A DNA stretch of 64,000 nt. It comes from Undaria pinnatifida. Taxonomy: Eukaryota; Sar; Phaeophyceae; Laminariales; Alariaceae. This document shows positions 34,126 to 64,000 of the stretch, piece after piece (within the stretch, counting starts at the first letter, position 1; the number at the start of each line of letters is the position of its first letter). The position numbers and the translations under genes were made by a program. The notes beneath the pieces were generated by a model, which saw only the letters and a program-made list of their open reading frames with translations, did not search any database and was not told the origin of the DNA. The stretch spans positions 6,123,494-6,187,493 of the forward strand of contig JABAKD010000019.1 of assembly GCA_012845835.1 (NCBI GenBank), given 5' to 3'.

Positions 34126-34582
34126 TACAAAATGCTGCAATCAATGCTAGGCGTCTCACGGAACTGTGCTCGGTGCATAATACCACGGCCACAGACTGCT
34201 GCAATCTCAGACTAGACCGGTGATTAATTTGATGACGTCGCCCGCTTGCCGATGACCACAAATTCCATTCGTTTAGTCGTTGTCTAGGCTACAGTTAGTA
34301 GTAGTAGTACTGCTTTTTTTTTTTTGGGTCCCATACATAGCACTTACTTCTTACTCGTTTTTTGCCGGCATTTTCGTGTGTTATCCCGTAAGCGTTGTAT
34401 TATTAGCGGGTATATTAAAACATTTAAACATACACGCATGCCGTGTGCAGGTGACATACCCATGCATACGGTAGGTTCTCCTCACCAAGATATGGAGTAG
34501 TAATGGCTTAAACTAATAAACGGCTACGTACGACGAAACGTGTTTCTTGAGGTTCAACGGAATCCTCGATCTCACAGCTGAC

Positions 34583-34945
34583 CTCCGTTGAATCATCCTT
34601 TTTTTATTTTCAGCTCGGCTCGTAAGTGGAGGTGTTACCCTCAGCAAGCTCCTGGACACTCCGTGGTAACAGGTTCCTTCCCTTCTCCCCCCACGGCACA
34701 TACATGCCTTCATGTTAGTCGCGCATAGGATTCAAAACATTTCCCCAATTTTTGGATGTTTTTGCTCGTCGATTTACTTGAATATCGCCAACTACTCGCG
34801 CTTTCGCACTTAAAGTCTTACTTTCGGCTTCTTAGTTTGGCCTGTGAATTTGTAAGAAATAGTTCCGTGCGGGGTTTGAACCTATGACCTCGGTGTCAAT
34901 AGTTGCGCGGCTTACGAATGAGCCGCCGGGAACGCCCATCTGTGA
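34583..34945 (-). repeat. tRNA-derived SINE, fullest copy
   Basis: On the - strand, the head (34936-34860) reads as a tRNA-like D-arm (GCGGCTCATTCGTAAGCCGC) followed, after normal spacing, by a B box (AGGTTCAAACCCC). The tail runs through a GCGCGAGTAG segment, a CGACGAGCAAAAA block, CCTATGCGCGAC and CACGGAGTGTCCAGGAGC. The body matches 42490-42685 and 55893-56190. The cloverleaf is imperfect, so it is not counted as a tRNA gene. Confidence 0.65.
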
Positions 34946-35094
34946 ACACACTTCTTGTGTCCCACTTCAAGTTCATTCTCCCTGAAACAAACGTACGACC
35001 CGTGTGAGCAGTTAGTTCTAAACGATACGAGTGTTATTAATGGTTCGTAAACTTAATACCAGGTAGGTATTAATATCAAAACTCGTATATATAT

Positions 35095-36130
35095 ACTATA
35101 AAAATGAAAATAAATGCACTTTAGCTGTGAGATCGAAGATTTTGTCGAAACTCATCTTTTTGCGAGCTGTGTGTGATACTCCGATCACGCGTATTACGGA
35201 TTGTGTGTCCTCATTAAGGATATAGGTCGGCGACTCCCCTTGCAACTACAGTGTAGCTATCAGGGTAAACAGGGTGATGTTAGTCAGTCTGTGCGCGGAA
35301 ACTATAAAACCCGTTTCTGAGGGGGACAAAATCTGATAGCTGTGGAGGGAAATGTATCAGTTCATCAAGTGAATCCTGAAAGTCGAATATCCGGTGAGGG
35401 GGGGGCGGATATGCGTAGCAACATGCTGTTGTTGTTCGTCAAGTTGCACACATACGTCTAAACTATGCCCGTTCATTGTTCCTCCACAGTCCATTTCGCG
35501 GAACAGTTTTTCTTGACGGGATTATGCAATTCCCACCCACCCCCGCCCCCAACGCCCCCTCCTTCCCCACCACCCGCAGCATCGCCTAGACCTAGCACCA
35601 CGCGTATAGCAAACCCCTACATATATGCGACCTAAAGCCCCCCCCCCCCCGCCCCCGGCCCTCCCCGCCACATTCCCCCCCCCTCCCCCACGAAAAATAT
35701 TCATAGTTTCCACGCACAAATTGACCTGCCCCACCCGTCCCCTCCCCCCCCCTCCCCCCCTCCCGCCCCCCTTTTGATCGAAATCAGGCCCCTATGTCCT
35801 TAAAAACTCCGCCCCCCCCTCACCGGATATATATTCGACTTACAGGATTCACTTGATAAACTGATGCATTTCCTTCCACAGCTAGCTGTCAGATTTTGTC
35901 CCCCTCAGAAACGGGTTTTATAGTTTCCGCGCACAGACTGACTAAAATCATCCTGTTGACCCTGATAGCTACACTGTAGCTGTAAGGGGAGTCGCCGACC
36001 TATATCCTTAATGAGGACACACAACTCGTAATGCGCGCGATCGGAGTATCACACACAGCTTGCAAAGATGAGTTTCGACGAAATCTTCGATCTCACAGCT
36101 GGAGTGTATTTTAATTTTTATAATATATAA
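35095..36130. mobile_element. Fold-back element with inverted arms of about 315 bp
   Basis: The left arm (about 35095-35410) and right arm (about 35815-36130) are inverse copies with a few differences. Shared blocks include CAGCTGTGAGATCGAAGATT, GTGTGTGATACTCCGATC, CCTCATTAAGGATATAGGTC and TCTGAGGGGGACAAAATCTG. The centre (about 35411-35814) is C-rich and non-coding. No transposase is present, so it is non-autonomous. Single arms at 27536, 41431 and 42712 and shorter ends at 13236 and 19508 show it is a family. Confidence 0.85.
35630..35830. repeat. C-rich low-complexity centre of the fold-back element
   Basis: Several C-runs of 7-14 bases separated by short A/T/G interruptions. The opposite-strand Gly-rich frame 35522-35734 is a by-product. 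Confidence 0.8.
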
Positions 36131-37013
36131 ATAAATTTATTTCGGGTTAACATTTTTCCTTCAAAGAAAGGGCTCGTTCTAATAACCAACAAAATACCTG
36201 GACCTATACAAATATCAGTACTAATATGTCATAATGTTCATATATATTGTAATATTTACTACTACTAGATATAAAACGGGCGATTGATCTAGTACGCAGC
36301 TTGCAAAGATGAGTGTCGACCCTAAATTCGTGGAACTCACTAGTGTACTGTTCTGTACTGTTGATGCCCCGTTGCAATAATACTTTTATAAATAATACTT
36401 CGAAGTATATCCATGAGTCCCATGGCAATGCGCTTCGTAAAAATCCATGGCGGAATCTTGACCACCCTCCCTCCTTCTCTGGGGCACAGTCCCCTTACAT
36501 GGGAGCGCGCACGCCTGCAGAGCATAGCGCCGCAGTCCACTTCGTCAGCAGGGCGTCGCATCACATCACACCACGTCAACAACACAACACGGAACAGTAA
36601 CAGCACACAGCACAACAAAACACAGCAAAACACAACACAAAAGAAACGAAAGAAAAGTGAGCTCAGCACCCATAAAAAACCTGGCACGGCACAGCACAAC
36701 ACAACAACACACCACAGCGCAACACAACACAGAAGAAAATAAATATTTGAGCTCAATACGGAAAAAAAACCCTGCTACCTCCAAGGTTTATCGTGGTCGT
36801 GGCTTGCGCAGACGAGCAGACATCAAGCACAATACTTCGAAACCTATCGAGCCAACAGGGCGGGGGGGTGTTCGGGAGTCAGAGACTGTTGTTTTCTTGT
36901 CCCGCGTCCAACGACCACCTGTGCTTTTGAGGGCAACGGTGGGGAGTGAGGAGTGGAGAGTGAGAAGATAAGGAATCACAACACGTCGTACCCCGTCTCA
37001 ACTCTCCTATAAT
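36131..37013 (+). promoter_or_regulatory. Upstream region of gene B with a tandem CA-rich duplication
   Basis: A relic of the fold-back end lies near 36297-36330 (GCAGCTTGCAAAGATGAGTG). Two tandem CA-rich units of about 95 bp occupy 36585-36780, each ending with a GAGCTCA block and an A-run. The stretch 36970-37013 before the ATG is a plausible leader. No TATA-type element can be named with confidence. Confidence 0.35.
36585..36780 (+). repeat. Tandem pair of about 95-bp CA-rich units upstream of gene B
   Basis: Both units begin CACGGAACAG/CACGGCACAG, continue with ACACAACA repeats and end with AGAAAA, GAGCTCA and AAAAAACC. Similar CA-rich sequence occurs at 32170-32260. Confidence 0.6.
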
Positions 37014-57988
<20,975 letters not shown>

Positions 57989-59390
57989 TATAGGGCGAGC
58001 TGTTGAATTAGGTACTTTCCGTCGTGATGTAGGACAAGCCGGTTAGCATTGCGCGAAGCGTCTGATGTGCGAAGCGTCTGATGTGCAGCAAGGAGGGCAG
58101 GCTGCCGTTGTAGTTATTTTACGGGTGGCCTCGAGAGATGTGTATGCGCGGTATTTGTGAACTCGTGCTATTGTTTCGCCTGGTATATGGTTCGTTTTAA
58201 CTGAGGCCGTTTAGGTTGGTCTAGGTCGTCTTAGTGTGGGCAGGTCCCAGCCATTTGGTTTTGTAGCTGTTCGCTTTTTTTATCGGGCTGTGAGCAGGCG
58301 TCAATCCCTTTGTTTGTTGTATTTGATTGTTATGTACACTGCCATTAATTACCGTCATCGACGAAGTTGAAGCCCTCACCAACAACCAGGAGTTGAGCCC
58401 CCACAACTCGCGCGGGGACGACCAGCCCGAATGACGAGAGCAGGCTTTTTATCCTGCTGCAATAGCCGAACATACCTGGTAGTTGCTTTGACACGGACGC
58501 CCACACCACAAGATGCTGTCGGTGTGTCCTCTTGTCCACGCAAACGTACACAAGAATGAACCCGCCCGTAACGTGATTCAAGTGGATTTCAGGGGATGCC
58601 ATTGCGGTAGTATGATTAGGCGTCGCTTACGCGTTGCTCTTCCCCTGCCTCCGTCACACATGACGCGGGATGTCGAACGCAACGAAGATATTATGGTCGA
58701 TATTTCCATGGGATAAAAAGGGCGGTGATGTTTTATATATTGTATACCCGCCAAATTGTGTTCCGTGGCGGTTCTCCCAAACAGATGCCGCCCGCATGTT
58801 GACGTACCTTCACCAGTGGTCAAATTTATGAACCCCCCTGATTCATGGGCTCTGCTTAAATATGGAGATTCAAAGTTCAAAATCCTTCCATACTCAAAGT
58901 CGCAATACCCCTGGCATACCATGTGATGTGGCATGAGTGGTGAAGAAGAAAAACTGCGGTAAGCTTTGCCGGAAAAATACGGCATATGCGCCGCACGGAG
59001 CAACCCGGTATGCTGAAGTAGGGAGTGGGGGTGTCCGAATCACCACGTAAACGAGCTGTACGGCACACGCTCAGCGTAATGACATCGGCTATGCCTCACC
59101 CTCTCTTCTTGGACGGGCACTCAAAACCGCCTTTTCTCGCTTTTTAGGTCACCGTACCTGAGCCCCAAAAAGGTTCTAAGCGTGTTGACAAGGTAGATGT
59201 GGGTGCCATGTGTCGACCCAGTATAGGACGTGCTCATCGTGTAGTGAAGGGGAAGCTGTTCACTAAATGCTGCGCGGGGTGGCCTTTGAAAGACGACACA
59301 TTCTACGGTACTGTATAGGGGGTTGTTTTTTCGCCCAATGTTTTCCACCACACTGCACGCACCACAGCTGGTTTTGGGTAAGGTGTACAA
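57989..59390. other. Downstream of gene B exon 4, nothing recognised
   Basis: GCGAAGCGTCTGATGTGC occurs twice in tandem at 58054-58086. Frames such as 58578-59003 (-) have no motif. Possible 3' untranslated sequence near the start. Confidence 0.35.
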
Positions 59391-59895
59391 AGCTCCTCCT
59401 GTGAGGAACCTGAGCGCTCCTCGTGTGAGCAACCCCAAGAGCTCCTGATGTGAGCAACCCGAAAGCTCCCTACGTGAGAAATCTGCGAGATCCTACTGTG
59501 AGGACTCTGACGGCTCCTTACCGGTACGTTACGAATATGATAGCTGCTCGTCATGGGAAAATCTGATATACCAGGTATCCTCTTTTGAGCTCGTCGTTAG
59601 AGTAATCTGAGAGCTCCTCTCGCGCGAAGAATCTGAGATGTGTTATTTGCTATGTGAGGAATGGAATCTCCTCATGTGAGAAATCTGAGAGATCCTCGCG
59701 TGAAGAGTATGATATCTCTTCATGTGAGGAGTATGAAACATCCTCTGTATAGAGTAAGATCGGAGATCCTCGCGTGAGAAATCCGAGAGCTCCTCGTGTG
59801 GGGAATCCGAGAGCTCTTCATGTGAGGAATATGATGACTCTTCATATACCTGGTATGTGAGAATCTGATATATATATTCGTGTGAAGACCCTGAA
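59391..59895. repeat. Palindromic minisatellite, second array, about 17 units
   Basis: Same unit type as 28411-29305 (GAGCTCCTC-rygy-GAGGAATCTGA), with palindromes such as CCTCCTGTGAGG and CTCATGTGAG. Both arrays lie about 1.4-1.6 kb downstream of an exon 4, which supports duplication of gene and array together. Confidence 0.85.
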
Positions 59896-60358
59896 CTGGG
59901 ACGAATTAGGTACCGGCCATGTCATTTATCTGTATGTTGTTCGTTTTATGACGCTGTTCCATCGGCTGTCGCGCCTACTGTAGTATACATTTCGCATGTT
60001 GCGCTTGTCCGTGCTTCTGCCGCGAATACTCCTTTGCAACGGGCTCTTAAACTACAGCGTACCCCTTTTGCCGGCCGTTCGCTACGTCGCCCTGTTCCGT
60101 CCGCGCTCGCCCCTGTATCCAGTAGTTTCGCCGCCCAATTTGGTCATGACATTAAAGTTTTGCTCAAAAACTTTCGTTTCTCTTGCTTTTATTTTCCTTC
60201 CCGGGTGCATTTGTGAGTGATCGGTGCTGACGCTTATTATTCGTGCTGCACATTGTCGGACACAGTAAACACAATATTTATTAAAACGGTAATATCAAAC
60301 ATCTCGCCCACGCTCACCTTTGTTCTCCCCAGCGCTTTCTCCGTGCTCCACGTTTCAG

Positions 60359-60495
60359 GTACATTTCGTGTACGACGGACCCCGCAACATGCCGTTCAAT
60401 GGTGGTTGCACATTCTTATACACCCAGGTTGCAAAGCTGCGTATCGATGACTCAATCGGCCGAGCTTACAGCTGACTTAATCCAAAGAAGTGTAT
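60359..60495 (+). pseudogene. Exon-4-like segment (short), downstream of gene B
   Basis: After an acceptor-like CACGTTTCAG, the sequence in phase 2 reads G-Y-I-S-C-T-T-D-P-A-T, the exon 4 start, then diverges and stops after about 45 codons (stop at 60493-60495) without a stalk or tail. The 20 bases before it resemble those before exon 4 of gene B (CACGTTTCAG in both). It may be a decayed duplicate or a short alternative terminal exon. Confidence 0.65.
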
Positions 60496-60573
60496 AGACG
60501 TCAGGTAATAAGCTCTATCCTCCCATCGACCCGGCATTCGCCGCGACGTTCTCCCCGTCCCCTACGCTACCAG

Positions 60574-60964
60574 GTATGTCTCGTGCACGACGAACCCCGC
60601 AACCGTGGTGTTGGAGACCGCATCGTCGGCCGCCGTGCCCACGGATTGGTACGTCGACGCCTACACCCCCGCCCCGACAATCACCACCGCCGCCCTTACG
60701 CAGACCCCGGTAACCAGTGGCGACAGCGAGCGGGGCGATATCAGTTCTATGGCCCCGGCGGCCTATGTCTCCGATGCCACCCCTGCTCCGACAACCGATG
60801 ACGCTACAGCTGCCGATACTCCGGCAGCCGGTGTCAATGACGACGGCATGGTGGATACACCCGCCCCGGCGACGAAGGATGGAAACCACGGTATCAGTGG
60901 TGTTGGTGATAGCGGCAGTGTGTATCGGCCGAGCTGCTGTAGATCATCTGATTGGATAGTTTGA
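60574..60964 (+). pseudogene. Exon-4-like segment (long), downstream of gene B
   Basis: After CTACCAG, the sequence in phase 2 reads G-Y-V-S-C-T-T-N-P-A-T and a Thr/Pro/Ala/Asp-rich stalk with Y-T-P-A-P, D-A-T-P-A-P-T-T-D-D and V-D-T-P-A-P, open for 130 codons to a stop at 60962-60964. The last 20 residues are not hydrophobic, so the membrane/GPI tail is absent. If spliced to gene B exon 3 the phase fits. Either an alternative terminal exon giving a soluble form, or a decaying duplicate. Confidence 0.7.
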
Positions 60965-61169
60965 ATATTGAATTGTCAATTGTAGTAAGTCGATGCTGGA
61001 TATTCTGGGAATACTCTTTGTGGTACTTCGGTAGGTTGTACACAAGTACGAGCTATACAATGGACCGTAGGTGTGTGTGTCGGTACATTGGTATATGGTA
61101 CATTGGACACTTATCCAGTAGGAAGGTTCAGGCATTGTTGCTGTAGGTCTGACTATCGGGCTATTGTCA
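60965..61169. other. Spacer before the copia element
   Basis: AT-rich, with GTACATTGG(T/A) units near 61083-61112; nothing else. Confidence 0.4.
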
Positions 61170-61380
61170 TGTTAGGGGTATTGTTTGTGGTACGGGCAAC
61201 AACCCGAGGGTTTTGTGGCACGTCTGAAAGTACATTAGGCCATGTTCTGTGTTATGCGTGATCGGGTAGTTGCATAGCGTGATCCTGAGGGTGAGGTTGT
61301 GCGCGTCCACGAGCGCTCCCACCCTGCTCACTCCACCTTGCCTACCTGTCTCAGAAGGGCAATTGCTCAATAATACAACA
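61170..61380 (+). repeat. Candidate 5' LTR of the copia element
   Basis: Chosen because it begins TGTTAGGGG, ends ATACAACA and lies 120 bp before the first gag codon. The partner LTR is outside the window, so the limits are a guess. Confidence 0.35.
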
Positions 61381-64000
61381 TATTTTCCCCAGAAGCCACG
61401 AGTTTACCAACACGCTATAGCGTCAAAGGTGTCTACTGCTCCGTCGTCCCCTTGGACTACACTAGACTGCTGTACGAGAGAGGCCTGATCAACCTGTCTC
61501 ATCATGGCTGAACCGGGGACACCTGCGGGTGGCCGAGTTCAGAGTAATCCGCAGGATGTTGGTGAGAGGATGGTTTTCCTAGAGACGCAGTTGTCCCAAC
61601 TTACGACTCTAGTCACGTCGCTTGTTGATCAACAGAAGGAGCAAGTGGAGTCCTCTGTGTCTGCTGTCGCGCCGGGAGGCGGCGGAACAGAGTATGCTGG
61701 TAGTACGCATTCTACCGATGATGCTACTGGCAGGACCGCGGGAGGTACGGGCGGCGATGCCTAAGGCCTTGGCGTGTCCAGCATGGGGGTTGGGAGTAGT
61801 AGCCTTGCTGGCTCAGGCTTGAACCCTAATGTATTCGCTGTTAATCGTTTCTCTGCTGGTGATGCAAGCTGTGGTTCGATTGGGATTGGAAGTGGGGCTG
61901 TAGGTAGCCAGTCTTTCGTTCCCGGGACTGTAGGTAGGGCTCTCGGAAGCCAGTCCTCTGTTCCTCCCGAACCTACTCCGTCGCGAAGGTGGTGGGAAAG
62001 TGTCGCCAGTGGAAACAATCTGATTCCTGGGGCCGGCATTACTGATGCAGGAGAGAAGTTGGGTGGGGGTCCTTTCAAAGTTCCCAAGGCTCCTGTTTTC
62101 GATGGGACAGACGTGTCTTACCCCTCATGGTCGCAGAATTTTCTGCTAAGTGCCCGGCACAACAATCTGTATGAGGCGTTTGTTTCCGAGACTGAGATTC
62201 CGATTGCTGACATTGGTTTCGACTTGACCCCCTGGGTAGAGAAAGGATTCAGTGTGGGTGTGCTGCGTCAGGCTGATATGGCATGGTGGTTTCTGTTCGA
62301 CTGCTTGAAGAAGGATAGTCTGAAAACTATGGTTCGCCACGCTGGTTCTTCCAGCAAGGGTTTTCGAGTGCTGAAATATCATTTTCTGCCGTTGAGCAAA
62401 AGTCAGATTCGTGTGCAGGTGGAGAAACTCAAATCACTGCGCATGCGTTCGAATGAGAATCCCTCGATCTTCTTTGCATCTGTGAGAGAGACGCTTGGTG
62501 TGCTTCAAATGCTGGAAGTCAAGAAAGATGACAGAGAGGTGTGCAACCTGATGCTCGAGGGGCTGTCGCATGAATATAAGACTCTGCGTGAAACTCTGGT
62601 GGTGTTCTGCCCGAATGACCCGTCGTTCATAGAGACTAAAGTGCGTGAACGGTACCTCGACTTGCAGACTCAAGGTGGTCCGAAGAAACACAGTGTTGCT
62701 CTGATGTCTAGGCCTGAGAAGAAGAGTGCGAAGAAGCAGAACTACAAGTCAAGGTCTAACTCCGAGTCTGATTCATCTAAGAAAACGGCGTTTCAAGGGA
62801 AGTGTTTCAAGTGTGGGGAGGTCGGTCACGTGAAGACGGACTGTCTGGCTCGTGTGATCGCTCATCCCTCCCAGACCGGATCATCCAAGGATGCCAAGAA
62901 TGAAAACGGCGAGATATCTGAGTTGTTAGTGCTTCTGTCCCAAACTGACTCGGACCTGAGGGATACCTGGAATGATACCATGGTGTTTCTGCCCCAACAT
63001 CTCTCAAACGATTGGAGTGATGACACGTATCTTGCATCGTGGTATGACTCTGTACTGGTGAATTGGGTGAATTCTTATGGTGCTGATATTCCAACGCTGT
63101 ATAGTGAAGTGGCGGACAGGATAAGGTACTATGTCGGTAGTGATCGTGTTATTCGTGATTCTATTCGTGAATATGCCACTCTCACCAAGAAGAGGTGTTT
63201 CGAAGATTGGTATGCAGACACGGGTACCGCTTTCCACATGACAGATTCTCTCTCGTGTATGAAGGATGTGAAGCCTTGCCACAAGAATGTAAAGGGAATT
63301 GGTGGCGTGACTTGTGAGGTAGCTCTTTCAGGAACTCTGGAATTGGTGTTCGTGTCTGCTGACAACGAGTTTTTGGTAGAGTTGAAGAATGTGCTGTACT
63401 GTCCCAAATTGGGGTACAACCTTTTTTCCCCCAGCGCAGAATTTGATGGCGAGTCATGGAATGGTCTTGGTGGTCCTCGTGGTGTGATGACTGCTTTCCA
63501 CGGACATGTGACTTTTGATAATTTCGATGGTATGCTTGTTGCGACTGCGTATCGTGTGGGTGATGACTCTATTGGATCGGTGTTGGCTGCCCTCACTTCT
63601 TCAAACCCCAAGCACGAAACGAGTATGGATGTGAATGACTTTCATAACATTTATGCTCACTCACATGAAGGATTGCTTCGTACTACTGCAAAGTGACTGG
63701 GTATCAAGTTGACTGGTAGCCTAGATGCTTGTACGGGATGTTCGATGTTGAAGGCAATTAGAAAAGGGATTGCTCGTGAAACTAAATGTAGATAAATAAA
63801 AAGTTAGGGAGAGTTTATGTTGACCTGGGAGGGAAGAAGGCCGTTGTATCCATAGGGGGAAAGTATTACCCCATGATTGTAAAGGATGATTTCACAAGGC
63901 GTGCATGGATCTATTTCCTGAAAAGTAAATCAGACGCTGCGAGTGCTTTCCGGAGTTTTCTTGCTAGTGTGCGTGCTGATGGAATCCCATCATTGGTTGA
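61170..64000 (+). mobile_element. Ty1/copia LTR retrotransposon, 5' part, continues beyond window
   Basis: A candidate 5' LTR (61170-61380, TGTTA...AACA) precedes the coding part. Visible parts in order: gag (from 61504), a zinc knuckle C-F-K-C-G-E-V-G-H-V-K-T-D-C near 62803-62844, protease with W-Y-A-D-T-G-T-A near 63209, the L-Y-C-P-K-L-G-Y-N-L-F-S block, the integrase zinc-binding region (from about 63640) and the start of the integrase core (to 64000). Protease-integrase order before the polymerase is the copia hallmark. The frame is open for most of its length with about two or three interruptions in view, so it is moderately young but broken. The 3' half lies outside the window. Confidence 0.85.

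Noticed and set aside
34860-34936. Functional tRNA gene
   Set aside because: The D-arm and B box are present, but the T-stem and acceptor do not pair properly, and the sequence continues into a SINE body shared with other copies.
35522-35734. Gly-rich 70-codon frame on the - strand
   Set aside because: It is the translation of the C-rich centre of the fold-back element.

Overview
The window is eukaryotic. It contains spliced genes with GT-AG introns of 0.8 to 17 kb, LTR retroelements of several families, a tyrosine-recombinase element, tRNA-derived short repeats, long microsatellites and very little coding sequence. There is no operon-like packing and no recognisable housekeeping gene. This suits a large, repeat-rich protist or algal nuclear genome. 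A stramenopile alga, for example a brown alga, is plausible, but nothing in the sequence proves it.

The only clear host genes are two head-to-tail paralogues on the + strand, called here gene A (10180-26854) and gene B (37014-57988). Each has four exons with matching splice phases (1, 1, 2). The spliced lengths, 1086 and 1251 nt, are whole numbers of codons (361 and 416 aa). Both encode a signal peptide, a cysteine-rich extracellular region, a Thr/Pro/Ala-rich stalk and a hydrophobic C-terminal tail. I read them as secreted, probably GPI-anchored, surface proteins of a family I do not recognise. Decayed or spare copies of individual exons lie beside the real ones: exon 1 ends at 10420-10795, exon 3 starts at 23390-24200, and two exon-4-like pieces at 60359-60964. 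A palindromic minisatellite lies downstream of exon 4 in both genes, so the duplicated unit was probably gene plus minisatellite.

Layout. 1-2442: tyrosine-recombinase element with split direct repeats, cut by the window edge. 2696-5597: a small LTR-like (TRIM-like) element, dispersed repeats and a decayed SINE. 5598-9529 (-): LTR element with gag, protease and chromodomain parts. 10180-26854: gene A, whose exon 2 lies between the arms (3.0 and 1.9 kb) of a large inverted repeat. 26855-37013: spacer with the minisatellite, a TRIM-like copy carrying a nested MITE, a SINE and a fold-back element. 37014-57988: gene B, whose 17-kb intron 2 holds a (CAA)n tract, fold-back halves, a young Ty3/gypsy-type element with an internal NADAR-domain reading frame (44051-49439, -) and a second gag-protease-chromodomain element (49544-53188, +). 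57989-61169: gene B tail region with the second minisatellite and spare terminal exons. 61170-64000: the 5' part of a Ty1/copia element that runs out of the window.

The points most worth a second look are the NADAR domain carried inside an LTR element, the exon flanked by large inverted intronic repeats, the modular exon duplications with spare terminal exons, and the paired palindromic minisatellites.
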